Of a stretch of 64,000 bases of DNA, positions 1-11,900 are shown piece by piece. Both the position numbers and the translations under genes were made by a program. The DNA is from Ophiodon elongatus. Its lineage: Eukaryota; Chordata; Actinopteri; Perciformes; Hexagrammidae. Each line of letters starts with the position of its first letter. Position 1 is the stretch's first letter. The DNA lies in assembly GCA_016806645.1 (NCBI GenBank), contig JACSYO010002017.1, positions 252,501 through 316,500 on the forward strand. Reading direction: 5' to 3'. The notes beneath the pieces are model-generated. The model was not told the origin of the DNA, ran no database searches, and saw nothing but the letters and a program-made list of their open reading frames with translations.

Positions 1-31
<31 letters not shown>
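1..31. repeat. (CA)n microsatellite cut by window edge
   Basis: Pure CA dinucleotides run from the first base of the window, so the array continues to the left and its true length is unknown. Confidence 0.95.
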
Positions 32-33
<2 letters not shown>

Positions 34-845
34 TCCACCCCAATTCATTTCCCTACCATTCCAGACAATGCACAGTCCAAGGAGTGCACAGCGACCACCA
101 CATGTGCTGGGACTGAACCCGGCATTGTTGCAATAATAGGCTTTCACATCCTGCGTGTTCCGAGGACACGAGAAACGAGCTCGGGCCCAGAACTGAAAGG
201 CAGCCTCTGTCCCCCCCCCGCCCCCCAAACCCCCCATCCATCCCATTCCACCAGAGGAGCGCCGAGTCCAGGTCCCCCATTCACGGCAGAGAGACAGAGA
301 GGGAGAGGGGATGCAAGCTTGGCTGTCATGAAGGAGCAGCTCGTCTGCTCGGAGCACGACTCTCCACCACAACAGGTCCTCGGCCGGGAGCAGGATGAGC
401 AAACAAACACATCCACAAACCAATGCTGCAGGACGGAAGCCTGTTCCAGTGCGAGATCGAGCCATTCGTTGCTCACATGTTTTGGACAATTCCAAATGCT
501 ATTTTATTTTTTTTATTTTTTCAGTGGCCTGTTGACAACATGCATCTCCATTCATTTTCCCAAAAATATGTTGTTGTTTTTTTTTTATTCGATGTAGGCC
601 TATGCAACAGATAGTTAAAGATTTTTAAAAAGATTATAAGAAAAATCCTCTTTTTAGCCCCATTTTTCTTCTCATGTCTTTATTTTTTTATTTTTGCCAT
701 TATAGGTATCCAAAAAAAAAAAAAAACACACGCGCACACTCACACGCACAGAGAGAGATGCTCACATAATGCACACGAGGAGAGAACTGAAACTTGACTG
801 GGGTTTTTCCAGTGGGACTGATCTCCCCAGTGAACCTCAGCCTAC

Positions 846-965
846 CTGTTAATTTGAGATCCACGGGTCTGGTGGGCTGCCAGGTCCCCCCTGACGAGTC
901 CTCCTTCTCCTCCTCGTCCTCCTCGCTAAACCTTCCTCCAGCGGCGGTGAATGTCAAGCCAGCAG
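846..965 (-). other. Possible leftward 5' exon with a splice donor
   Basis: Read on the minus strand, this stretch is GC-rich, contains an acidic Glu/Asp-rich open frame, and ends in a good donor: AACAG at 850-846 followed by GTAGGC. It lies just downstream, in the leftward direction, of the CpG-rich block at 1.06-2.1 kb. It could be a 5' noncoding or first coding exon of a gene whose body is left of the window. The upstream border is not defined, and poly(A) and poly(T) tracts at 1001-1040, 1350-1367 and 1478-1501 argue against one long exon. No protein family was recognised. Confidence 0.22.
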
Positions 966-1059
966 AAGAAGAAAAAAAATACTTGTTCCTTGAAAAACAG
1001 TTTTAAAAAAAATATTTAAAAAAAAATTAAAAAAAATAAAAAACACACACCACCTTTAA

Positions 1060-1465
1060 AAATCCCCCCGCGACAGCAGCATCTCGTTCAATCCGACCGG
1101 GCCAGCAGGTGGGACTTCATGGCCGGAGACTGAGCGTCAGAAGCACCGCGGTTCTCCCGTGTTACACGCCACGCACAGCCGGATAGCGGTCTGGTATGAT
1201 CCCCCATCCGAGCAGGCAGGCTCGGCTCGGTCCCCGTCTTCTCCAGCACGGAAATATATAAATATATATATATCAACGCGTTCCCCGGCGAACAGTCCGG
1301 TGTTCCTCTCAGGAAGAGTGTCTGTTTTAGTCGAGGCCTTTATACGACAAAAAAAAAAAAAAAAAAGCCCCAGATAACTTGTGTCCGCGGGGTCTCGGCA
1401 GATTTGCCAGCCGGGCAGCGTCACCTGTGCGGACCAATGGTCGCGGCCACTCCGTTCTTGAGCGG

Positions 1466-1496
<31 letters not shown>

Positions 1497-2095
1497 TTTT
1501 TGCTGGGACGTCGTCGATAAATCCTCAATAAATCCCCTTCAACGAGACCTCCGGGCAACCGGCTCAAGTCGCGGTGCAAGCCTCGGCTTGCTCCAACTTG
1601 TCTCTGTAACGGCGGACGTGGACCGCGCGGTCTTCCGGTAGTCTCGTGTGAAAAGATGCTGCCTCCTCCTCCGCCGCCGCCGCCGCTGCCGCTGCTGCTG
1701 CTGTGTGGATGCCCGTGACCGCCTTGGCTAGCTGTAGCGCGCGCTCGCGCGCAGGCTCGTCCTCGGCGTGTGACGCGCGCCGCAGTGTCCTCCCTAGCAA
1801 GCTGGTCGCCCTGGCAACGCTTTTTCCTCTGACCTCAATATGGTCGCTTTTCTGCTAAAATAGTGGAGTGTCGCGTTCGTCTCGGCTTTTGTCGCGATGA
1901 CGGCGCGCGCTCAAGCTCCCCTCGGCGGTGAAAACGGGTCCTCCCTCGGGGCGTCGCGGCTCAGCTCTCCATCTTCCTCTCCTGCATAGAGATGTGAAAA
2001 ATTAGTGCTGAGGAGGAGTTTCATCTCGGCCTCCCTCTCTCTCTCCTCCTCTCCTCCGCTCGCCGGGGCAGATCTGCATCAGCGTGACGTCAGAA
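1060..2095 (-). promoter_or_regulatory. CpG-rich promoter-like block
   Basis: CpG dinucleotides are frequent here, in contrast to most of the window, with GCC/GCT triplet runs at 1670-1700 and CT-rich stretches at 2030-2060. A full CRE palindrome sits at the right edge. Such blocks usually mark vertebrate promoters. Minus orientation is inferred only from the donor near 845 and from the lack of a plausible rightward exon. It could also be a bidirectional or orphan CpG island. Confidence 0.4.
2085..2092. promoter_or_regulatory. Perfect CRE palindrome (TGACGTCA)
   Basis: The eight bases TGACGTCA match the full CREB/ATF consensus. The site lies at the edge of a CpG-rich block, where functional CREs are commonly found. 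A second ACGT core follows within 10 bp (AGACGTT). Confidence 0.5.
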
Positions 2096-2099
2096 GACG

Positions 2100-3318
2100 T
2101 TAAAGGGATACTGGCCCTTTTTTTCCATCCATCCCCTCCATCCTGCATCCCTCGTTCTCCTCTATCCCTTCACCAGTCACCCAACCACCTTAAGCATCCC
2201 TCCATCCCACGTTTACCTCAGTCGCCCCCCCCCCCCCTCCACCCCTCCGTCTCCCCACCTGACACCTTTCAACACGGAGAACATGTCATTCTCTTTTTTT
2301 ATGCCATGGCTAATCCCTATAGGAGGCTAAACATGTTGGATAAATATCACAGCAGTATTTTGATGGCCAAATGGGGTATTAAACAAGCTTTATAGTGATA
2401 CCACGGGAGATAAAAACCTGATATAATATACTATAACATTAGGATATGCACTCACTAATCAGCACAGGTCCCCTTTGGAACACGACGACTATACTATAAT
2501 TACTGATTTCTTTTTTGTGGAGGGGCGGGGGGTTTCTGACTTCACTACCTTGTAGATCTGTTTATTTTTATGTTTTACTTTAAGGGATAATAACCGTCTA
2601 ATATCCAGCGAATAGCCACGTCCCCGGTCTCATCAATGCAGATGGTAATGGCTGTGTGGTGGCAGCACCTGCTCCTCTGGAGGCAGCACAGCCACACGTC
2701 TGTCTTATTACCAGGGTCGCAGCCAAACATCTGCCTCAGTCACTCTCCCACTGCAGAGTCATGTATCCATAGCTGGTGGGCAGCCGCCTGCCAGGGGTTC
2801 CGAGCTCATAGGACAAAAGCCCCCCCCCCATAAAAAAACCTAACTTTGAATCATACTCCACCCTTGCCTGTTCTCCTCCTGCTATCTGCAGTCACTTAAG
2901 CAGAAGTATAATGAGTGCCCCCCTCCTCATATCCAAATGATGCCCATGTGCTCTCGGGCGTGCATCCAGCTCTCATTGTAGAGAAGATTTACTGCTCAAC
3001 ATCCATGTGCCAGTGTTCGTACAAACCCCAGGCAGGGGGGGGGCAGGCTGCTCCTCCCCTCGTGGGGGAGAAGCAGCCTGTCGTCAATCAGCCAAAACAT
3101 CATGTCAGCCCGTCGTGCCTTTTTACCTCCGGACACATCCGGCTACCTGGGGGACACGGACGAGGCGGGGAGCGAGGCGGAGGAGGAGGAGGAGGAGGAG
3201 GAGGAGAGAGATCGCTTTGGGGCTGCGATCTCTGCTATCGAGACAAATTGTCTTCGATAGCGGGTGTACATTCCCCCTGTGATATCATCAGGACCAAGGT
3301 GAGCGAGGCACGGGGCTT
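2100..3318. other. Noncoding stretch, no gene seen
   Basis: C-rich and pyrimidine-rich sequence at 2120-2260, a C tract near 2227 and an (AGG)n run at 3176-3208. Short open frames here have no exon signals or recognisable protein similarity. Confidence 0.5.
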
Positions 3319-3340
3319 GTGTGTGTGGGTGTGTGTGTGG

Positions 3341-3371
<31 letters not shown>

Positions 3372-3373
3372 TG

Positions 3374-3406
<33 letters not shown>

Positions 3407-3439
3407 ATGCGTGTGTGTGTGTGTGTGTGTGTGTGTATG

Positions 3440-3472
<33 letters not shown>
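3319..3472. repeat. (GT)n compound microsatellite
   Basis: GT dinucleotides with scattered GC, TA and CA interruptions. A CA array follows 114 bp downstream on the same strand, so the two are complementary. Confidence 0.95.
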
Positions 3473-3474
<2 letters not shown>

Positions 3475-3585
3475 ATGTTCAAGGGGGTGATGTTGATGTC
3501 CTACACATGATAGACCCTTGCCAAGCATCAGAGGTAATGGCCCACCAGGGAGACCTGACAGCTGAGCCCAAACCAAGACGTGCAC

Positions 3586-3594
3586 CCACACACA

Positions 3595-3641
<47 letters not shown>
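3586..3641. repeat. (CA)n microsatellite
   Basis: Near-pure CA array. Together with the GT array ending at 3472 it forms an inverted pair capable of a long hairpin. Confidence 0.95.
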
Positions 3642-3643
<2 letters not shown>

Positions 3644-6560
3644 CAGTGCCTGTTCTACACGGCAGCGAGCACATGTAGGACGACTCCCCTAACGCAGAAG
3701 AAACACACACATCCAGTCCCAGTCGCGATATGTGTTGCGTTAGAGGTCAGTTTGCCACTGCGGAGCCCCATTGGAAGGGGGGGGGGGGCAGCTGCGGGTC
3801 CGTGGAGAATTCCCCTGCAGTGTTTATGTATGTTCTTACGCCTCCAGAACCCCATTACGGTGGGGCTGTACTCGATTGGGTGCAGCGCTGCGCATAAGTG
3901 ACCAGTCAAAAGGCCCTTTGATGTGTGGCCCCCCTAGGGTGCCCGGGGCCCCTGCAGACTCAGTCTCTCGTTTCCTATCCCGACGCTTTCAAATAGTCAT
4001 GAAAATCTTTTGGTTGGAGCAGAACAAGGGAGGGGGGGGGGGAGTCATCATGCATACTCAAATGCACATAAACGTGTCACAAGGACACATTAGTGCAAAC
4101 ATTATACAAGCATGTACGTATGCATGTAAGCCATTATCACACACGTCCACGTGGATTATTTTAATATTCCATTTAACAACAGGCTCCCACAAACCCGCTG
4201 CATCCCCGCGATATTACAATCAAATCATTTGTTTGCTCCGGGGCTGTTTGCAATAACACGTCATCGCAATCTCATGAAGTCATTAACCTTTCTGTCCGCA
4301 GCACCCAGAGTGTGCAGGGAGCCCATTTTCTCTCCGCCTAATTTACTTTTTCCTACAACCTGACCTATTGAGCGTGCCCACCAAGCCCTACTGAGAACGA
4401 AAACGGAAATATTAAGAAGAGAAACACATTTTATTGAGCGCTTGTGTCAAATTTTGAGAGGTTTTTGTCAACACTCACCTGCGCACATGTGCACTTCACA
4501 AGCGCGCCGTTGCTATTTCTCAGTGGTGGTGGTGGTGGTGGTGGTGGGAGGGGGGGGGGGGGGGTGTCATTCCAAATATAGTTGAGAACGAAGTGCAGCT
4601 AGTGGATGCCAGGAGCTTTTAATTCACAAAGCTGTTGGGGCTCAGAATCTCTCAGGGCCCTCATCTTGTCCCCCCGTGTTCTCACCCTTGCACCTCTCAC
4701 CACCTCTCACACACACACATCACACCCCGTCTTGAGTTCCTTACACCGATTTACCCTTCTCCACTCCCAACTCCGTCACCGGTGATCTCTCTTGACTTCC
4801 CTGTAGCTTCACATTTATTCTCCGCGTCCCTCTTTCTCTCTCGTCTTGTCTTGTCTACCTTCCTGCCCAATTCCACGAGGCCACCTGCCCTCCGGGGGTC
4901 TGTATCCGGTGCACTTCCCACATCGCTTTTTTCCCCCTCCCCATCCTGTCCCGTTTCTCACGCCGCTGTGAGGTCGGATTTATTGTTCGAGCCGTGGCGC
5001 TTCTGAACGTCAATCATTTATTGTGATGTTGTTTCGCGCGCGGCGGGAAGGAGCAGCCGCTGAGAACGCGTGGCGTGCACGAGTCAGGCGATAGTTGAGG
5101 CATTACGTAGTCCAATGGAGCGTTAATGGCACTTAGCAGTAAACACAGCTATCGGCTGTCAGTCAGCCTGAGGTGTGGCCCTTGCTGTAATAAGATAATG
5201 AAATCCTGGTTTATTACCAAACAACAGAATAACACATTAGTGCTCTCCAGATGATCACATACCCCACTGGTTCTCAGCGCAGGAAAGCCCCCCCGCCACC
5301 ACCCCCCCCCCCCCACCCCCCCGTCTCCCCCCCTCTTCTGACAGTGCTGCTGATGTCCTTCTGTTTCTGTACCCTGATGAACATGGACTGATTCAGGCAC
5401 GTTGACTGATTTCATCGAGGGTCATTAATGCCATTTTTTTGTCTCGCAGAGAGACAAAGTCAGGAACACGCTGGGGAACATAGGAGGAGCAATGAGTGAA
5501 CCAAAACAGGAAAGTGAATTTGGACGTCCATCAAGTGGAGAGAGACGGAGCTCCAAATGAACCCAGCTGCTACGTCCTGAATACATTTTACTCCAGGAGA
5601 CCCACATACTGTACACCTATCTTTGTCTTTTTATGGGGGGCGGGGGGGAGGGGGGGGATCTTTAGGGGGAGATAGCAGGTCAACAGTATACGCCACATAG
5701 AAGTGGTAGACATCACCTCAATGCTGGGAACTTGACGATTAATTTGAGCTGCAGAGTGTTATGTTTTTCCAATCATAAATCTGTGACAAACAGTGTTTTG
5801 TTTGGACGCCTGTTCAATTTTTCCAACCCGATGGCCATCCCCGTGCTCACGTAGGCTCATAAATTACTGGGTTGATACAATTTTTCATGCTGAATTGGTG
5901 CAGAATTTTAATAATTTTTTCAAGACTCAAAAATGTATTGAAAAAAATCATCATCCGCATAAAGTGGGGCATGTCAGCAAAGGAGATACCCGTGGGTACC
6001 CATGGAGCTTGAGGTAAAAGATCAAGGGACTTATGTGGCTTTTCCTTCACCCAAAATGTTGCCAACCTTTGGAGCGTCGAACCAAATGCATCACATTGCA
6101 CCGCCAAAAATACAACATCATTGTTAGGATGATGCACGACTCCCCAGTAAAAACCAATACACCACTCTCAGCAGTATCGCCCAGTGTACTCCCAGTGGTC
6201 TCCACCCCCTCCTTCCTCCACCTTCTCGCCTTTCTCCATTTTCACATCCACATGCCATGTCACGGTAATCCTGTTCTTCCACCTCCAGCCAGCATGTGAA
6301 CCAGTTTTCCTTGCCACGCTCTCGATCCGTCTTCCCATTTCCCATGCTCACTCGGAGCTCCTCTGTACCTTGCACGGCTACCGCCGCTCTCCTCCCTCCC
6401 TGTTTCCTCATATCTCCGCTCCTCAGCGAGTCCGTGGCCCCCTTGGGGTCGGGGATCGTATCCTTCTCCTCTGATCTGCAGCGGCGGGGAGCCTGTCAGA
6501 TTAATGCTAAACTCGCATTGGTTCCCACCGTAAGACACTACCCCCCCCCACCCTTTCGGT
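3642..6560. other. Noncoding stretch with G and C homopolymer tracts
   Basis: No exon was recognised. It holds G-rich tracts at 3777-3789, 4030-4042, 4523-4565 and 5635-5656, C-rich tracts around 5286-5330, and pyrimidine-rich sequence at 6190-6470. The open frames follow base composition and lack splice signals. Confidence 0.5.
4523..4565 (+). other. (GGT)n followed by poly(G), quadruplex-prone
   Basis: A run of GGT triplets leads straight into a poly(G) tract. Many G-runs close together on one strand can fold as a G-quadruplex. Similar but less regular runs occur at 14074-14119, 22318-22353 and 52400-52431. Confidence 0.6.
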
Positions 6561-6599
6561 CTATAGAACTCAGCAACCCCCCTACCACATACAAATACA

Positions 6600-6860
6600 C
6601 GCTCGCGCCCCATTATCTAGAGTGGCATCTGCTTTTAATTGCACCCATCTGAGCGCTGGTGGAGCGGAGGCCCCCGCGCCAACGAATTGGCCAGCAGCGC
6701 TAATTGCCGAGCCACATGTCCCATTGATGCTGGCTGCCACAGTGAGCTACAAAGGAAGGCACCAGCACTGTGTGACTTTGCATTTTTCATTACTTCCTCT
6801 GCCCCAGAAACTTTTGGGTTTATGGCCTTGTGATCGTATATGCACACGTAGTCATTATCA
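6600..6860. promoter_or_regulatory. Candidate conserved noncoding element
   Basis: Complex, non-repetitive sequence with mixed composition and motif-like cores (TTTTAATTGC, GCTAATTGCC, CCATTGATG). It has no open frame of note and is surrounded by low-complexity DNA. This texture suggests an enhancer, but conservation cannot be tested here. Confidence 0.25.
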
Positions 6861-6908
6861 ACAGTAATAGGTTCATAAACCCTGACTGTACTTGGGCCTG
6901 TGAGCGCG

Positions 6909-6956
6909 CGTGTGTGTGTGTGTTTGTGTGTGTGTGTGTTTGTGTGTGGGTGGGTG
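6909..6956. repeat. (GT)n microsatellite
   Basis: Imperfect GT array with TTT and GGG interruptions, beginning after a GCGCGCG run. Confidence 0.9.
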
Positions 6957-7029
6957 TACAGCGGAGGACCCCTGCTGAGAGAGGAGCTCAGGACTGATGT
7001 GTTATTCATGTTCGGGAGAAAGTAAACCC

Positions 7030-9400
7030 ACATAAAGGGAAAATGTCTTTACATTGAAGCAAAACGATTTCCCTCTATTCTTATGAGGACATTTGAGCAT
7101 TGCAGCAATATCGCACACGTAAAAAAAAAGGGCATGCTGATGAGCTACCAAGCCATCTTTTTATTTCTGTTTATTTAATATTGTGTCTTAGTTCTGTAGT
7201 TTTGCCATAATTTGCATTGGTTATGATACTATTGTACTCACCAAAGTAAGATTTTGAGATCTACAAACATACAACAACATACAATCATTGTCTTTTTCAC
7301 TTTATTTGATGTAAGATTTTTGTTATAATCACTATTTCCACTGAAGAAAAAGTACAACTGTGGCAAGTACAGTCGATCAAATTGAAACCAGGAAGTAAAA
7401 TAGGAAGGATAACCAAAACAACAAAAATAAAACCTGACTTGCAATAAAGCCGTATCATCCATCATCAAGCTGTTCCTTTTGCATCCCGCTCTGTCACTGC
7501 ATAACACATAAGCACCAGCACCAGTGTATGCCGGTTCATTTGTCCAACACACTTGAGTGTCTATGTGCGTTTCTCTGCACATGCACATTATGAATAACAG
7601 GCAGAACGAGACATCATTTTCCAGGTTATTGGGCAGACTAATCCCAGCCTCACATTTTGCTGACTGTAATTGTTTTTGATGCATTTGATTCACCCACCGC
7701 TCTCACATGCCTTTTGTTTCCGTCGAAGCTGGCTGCCTTTGTGAGTAAAGCGTTTGGAAATGGAGAGACGGAATGCGGAGCGGAGGTAAATCAACATAAT
7801 GAAAGCAGAAAGTGGCTCCCCTGGGAAGTGTATCCAAATGACAGACATCTCAACGACTCCATCACGAGCGACGTCGTTGTTCCAGATGGATGACGCTCGG
7901 CTTAAAGCCACAATTTGCTCGCGATGTGACAACTTTTCAGCATTATTAGATTAGGTGATTAGATGGAACCTCAATAGTCCTCATGGGGGAGCTGGGCTTG
8001 TTGCAGCGGCAGAGAGGAGGATCTACATGAGAATTAAACAAATGCAAAGTACTGCAGATAATACTATGTGCAATTTGTACAACAGAGCATAATGGCTGTG
8101 TATTTGCAATGGATACAGAGGGATGGAGCAGTAGCTATTAAAAGGATGTAGATGCAAGGAAAAGGTAAAGTGGAGGCGTAGCAGGAGAGGCGCACGCATG
8201 ACAGGAGTGGAACTGTTTAAAGCTGCACAAATCAATATACTGTTATACAGCAATATATTGATTTGATCACCTGACACCTCACAGTTTCTCTCAGTTCAAT
8301 GGTTTTAGCCTCTTTCAGCTCATTATTTAGTTTTTAAGGCCACGTATTATAATAATATAATACCTTTATTTGGTGATAACGTGTCTGAATGGTGTCTTCA
8401 GCTGGTTCTGATGCCCCCAAGTGGCCGTGCAGCTTTAAAGTCCATGGGACCAACGTGACTTGGATGCTGGATAATCATCAAGACTATCAGTGGGTGAGGG
8501 ATGTGCATATTCAGAGAAATGTAGTGACGAATCACTGCACATGAACTTGTTTTCGTGGTGTGTACTTATTAGTTATTAATACTTTTGTAGATCAGAACAG
8601 TAACAAGCACAAATCTTTCATCTGATATACCGTGAGTCTATCTTGATTTGAAAGTGCGGATTATCCAGAGTGACTAGGTGCAGTGGAAGAAACTAATTTT
8701 GTCAAATGCCATATTTCAATGGTGAGAGCGTCACGAATTCCATTCACCTCCATTACATTGGGGTGGAGGCAAATTAAACCAAACCTATCCGCATGGAGAG
8801 ATACCACTGCAGCTAAGAAGCAAAAGAATACAAGTCTGTATAAATTCGTTCACAAGAGCAAAGGGGAGCCATGAAATGTTCTTTTGCTCTCACATTTGCT
8901 GGAGGCAAACAAAATATCAACAAAAAAATAAATGAAAGAGAAACAAAAATGTACAGGAAAAAAAAAAACACACAACACTCAACAGAATGTTTTTGCAGGA
9001 TCTGTAGCAACGTTCTTCAATAGATACAAATCTGACAATTAGTTTAATTGCAGTAACAATTTTATCTTGAAGTTGTCAATACCTGCCTCCGCATGGTACA
9101 CAGAATAAAATGTTCTCTTTTAATGAGATATTCTTCAAACTAACACTTTCATGTCCTCAACAATAAGTGCTGCTCTTTCAAAGTGTTTGTCTGTCTTTCC
9201 TGCCAAACGTGGCAAAAGGGAATTATGTCTTCTTTGCAATTATATATAACGGCAAATAAGATAAATACCCTTACTGTGAAAGCTGCATACAGATCAACTG
9301 TATAGTTAAGGCAGACAGTGGATGCTTCCATTTCAAGGAAAGTATTTAGAAAATGAAGAATGAAATAGAAAATATTCATACAATGGAAACACCTCCATCC
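7030..9400. other. AT-rich noncoding stretch, no gene seen
   Basis: Moderately AT-rich unique sequence. Short open frames on both strands lack coding composition and splice signals. A CTCF-like core occurs at 8413-8426 on the minus strand. Nothing else was identified. Confidence 0.5.
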
Positions 9401-9537
9401 ACATCATGCTTATCGGTGGGTCGGGGCAGCTAGCAGGCGACCGGCTTCCCTCTCACCCAACACGTTCCAGCCGCTGCGAGGCGTTCCAGGCCAGCTGGAG
9501 ATATAATCCTCCAGCGTGTCCTGGTCTTCCGCCTCAA

Positions 9538-9625
9538 CCCCCACCAACCAACCACCCAACCCAACCCCCCCCCCACCACCCACCCACACACCCCACACAA
9601 AAACCACCCCACCAACCCCCCACAC
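9538..9625. repeat. C/A-rich low-complexity tract
   Basis: Degenerate CCAACC and CCCACC units with a poly(C) core. The minus strand is G-rich and could form quadruplexes. Confidence 0.8.
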
Positions 9626-10404
9626 CCAACACCAAACAAATGTGAAACACCTGTTTTTAAAATGAGCCACAGTGGATGGATGGAGGCGTAGCAGAGCGAC
9701 ATTTGTTTTTTGCGCACAATGGGACCTGTAAATGTAAAAAACATTACATTGGTTTAGCAGAGCAGCACTAAAAAAGACCTACCACTGACCTATTGAGCTG
9801 ATTCACTGATGAATGAAGATATTCCATTGTGTAAATGTTCACCCGATAATTACCTTTGAGATAGTACCAATAAAAAAACATCTCCTCTTTGGTTCAACTT
9901 CCTGCTTCCAATCTCCAACTTCTCTGCAGGTACTTGACTAATGAGTCCAGGGTTATGAAAAAAAAAACCTGTGATGAAGGTGCTGCGAAGCTTTTCTGAT
10001 CCTCTTCGCTTCTCCAAACAAAGAAAATTCTGCTGTTACCAGTAGAAGCACTGATAGTGCCATCTATAGTTATCACAGCTAATGCTGGTTGTCCACTGGG
10101 GCGCTGGACTATGGAAGCACACTTCCACCGCTGTGATAGAAGAAAAAAAAGATCATGTAAGTCATTGTAATGAGAAACTATCTCAAAATAATGACGTTGT
10201 TCAAAATTTTAATGAGATAGTAAGTCAAAATTTTAAGATCATTTCTCATTATGATGACTTATATGGTCTTTATTTTTCATCACAGGTTCTGGACAACAAT
10301 ACTAAACTTCCAATAACCTGCTCTCCTTCTTCCACATCAGATATCTCCAAAAACTCTCCGAGCCAGAACTCTCGGAACATTTGCCTTGTCAGAATATTAA
10401 AAGC
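9626..10404. other. Noncoding stretch, no gene seen
   Basis: Unique sequence. The part at 10150-10270 has several loose copies of AATGAGA and AAAATTTTAA words, which suggests a decayed simple repeat. No exon was recognised. Confidence 0.45.
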
Positions 10405-10512
10405 AACAACGTAGCGTAACAACGTAGCGTAACAACGTAGCGTAACAACGTAGCGTAACAACGTAGCGTAACAACGTAGCGTAACAACGTAGCGTAACAA
10501 CGTAGCGTAACA
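10405..10512 (+). repeat. 13-bp minisatellite (AACAACGTAGCGT)
   Basis: About eight near-identical tandem copies of a 13-bp unit. Related 13-mers recur in the opposite orientation at 10594-10630. Confidence 0.9.
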
Positions 10513-10593
10513 AAATAACGTAACAGTGTTACATAAGAAAGTCTGCTATGGGCGGTTATTTATTCATGCGAGTAATGTTGTTTTGGTTGTTAT

Positions 10594-10630
10594 GTTACGC
10601 TGTGACGTTACGCTGTGACGTTACGCTGTT
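10594..10630 (-). repeat. Inverted 13-bp minisatellite (GTTACGCTGTGAC)
   Basis: Nearly three tandem 13-bp units. The first eight bases, GTTACGCT, are the reverse complement of AGCGTAAC in the array at 10405-10512; the last five differ. Confidence 0.8.
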
Positions 10631-10821
10631 TGTTTTCTTTTGTTTTCACACGGGACACAAACAGCGGTCTCCTGGGTGAAAGTCATGTTTTTGTTCAACC
10701 CATACACCACCCCTCCCACCCACACTTAATTTAACCCAACTTCTTACTTCTTATAACTGGTTATTATATCACATAACTTTCAGTAACGCTATTATGCCAC
10801 TCAACTATCAATGACAGTCAC

Positions 10822-11231
10822 TTGGTGTACTATGTCACTTGGTGTATTACATCACTACGTCACTTCTGTACTACGTCACTAAGTCACGTGGTGTACTATG
10901 TCACTACGTCACTTGTGTACTACGTCACTACATCACTTGGTGCACTACGTCTCGTGGTGCACTACGTCACTTGGTGTACTACGTCACTTGTGTACTACGT
11001 CACTACGTCACTTGGTGCACTACGTCACTTGTGTACTACGTCACTACGTCACTTGGTGTACTACGTCACTTGTGTACTACGTCACTACATCACTTGGTGC
11101 ACTACGTCTCGTGGTGCACTACGTCACTTGGTGTACTACGTCACTTGTGTACTACGTCACTACGTCACTTGGTGTACTACGTCACTTGTGTACTACGTCA
11201 CTACGTCACTTGGTGCACTACGTCACTTGCT
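10822..11231. repeat. TACGTCAC minisatellite with 157-bp higher-order repeat
   Basis: Units of about 17 bp (CACTTGGTGTACTACGT), 16 bp (CACTTGTGTACTACGT) and 8 bp (CACTACGT) alternate. I count 21 exact copies of TACGTCAC. A block starting at 10931 repeats from 11088 with only two C/T differences over about 140 bp, so the array grew recently by duplication of a 157-bp segment. Because the repeat has no stop codons in several frames, long open frames cross it, but they are by-products of the repeat and not genes. Confidence 0.9.
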
Positions 11232-11900
11232 CTGGCTGAAAGCAAAAACGTCAACATTCAAACTATCCGTGGTTTGCAGAAACATGCAGTGCCAACATTT
11301 CTTCCTGGTGACTGCGCTGTTAAAGCCTTATAATGTTAAACATACACACACAAACATCCATCCCTCCCCCTCCTACTGCCAGCCTTGAATTTAGCTCCAG
11401 GCTTCTGCATGTCCATCAGTGCGAAATTCAGGTTTTGTTGTAGAAAAGCAAGCATTCAGAAGGGGACTCATTAGAGGTGTGAAAACAAACTGATGGAGCT
11501 GGAAGACGGGAGGAATAAGCAAGGTAAAGTGAATGAGATGGATGACCTGAGCCTCATGCAGCCTCATAGGATGAAGCCCCAATGTGACTGGAAAACATGT
11601 GTGACAGCTTTGATTAAGATGCTTGCGGGCTAATCCGCTGTATGTGTCGATGTATCTTACTCTCTGAGTCTCACACGAGCATTAAGTAGTAGGTAGATGG
11701 GGGCAAAGGTGGAAAACATCAAGGACAGTGGGAAAGGAAGCGATCGAAAACAGGATATGATGTTTGTTCATGACCCGAATCAAGGACGGGCATTCTCAGC
11801 CACCAGTTGAAAATCAACACGAGTCTGTGGCAGCCCCACAGTTCACATGCAATACTCATGTAACCATAGTTACTGCGCACATTACATTTGTTTTATTATT
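11232..11900. other. Noncoding stretch, no gene seen
   Basis: Unique sequence without open frames of interest, apart from a short CA run near 11342. Confidence 0.45.

Noticed and set aside
1564..1800. Minus-strand frame with a poly-Ala run
   Set aside because: The Ala run is a GCC/GCT triplet repeat in a CpG block; no homology or splice support, and more likely promoter or 5' UTR.
10822..11388. Long open frames (up to 188 codons) rich in Tyr, Val and Thr
   Set aside because: They are translations of the TACGTCAC minisatellite in three frames; the same array is open in several frames because the unit lacks stops.
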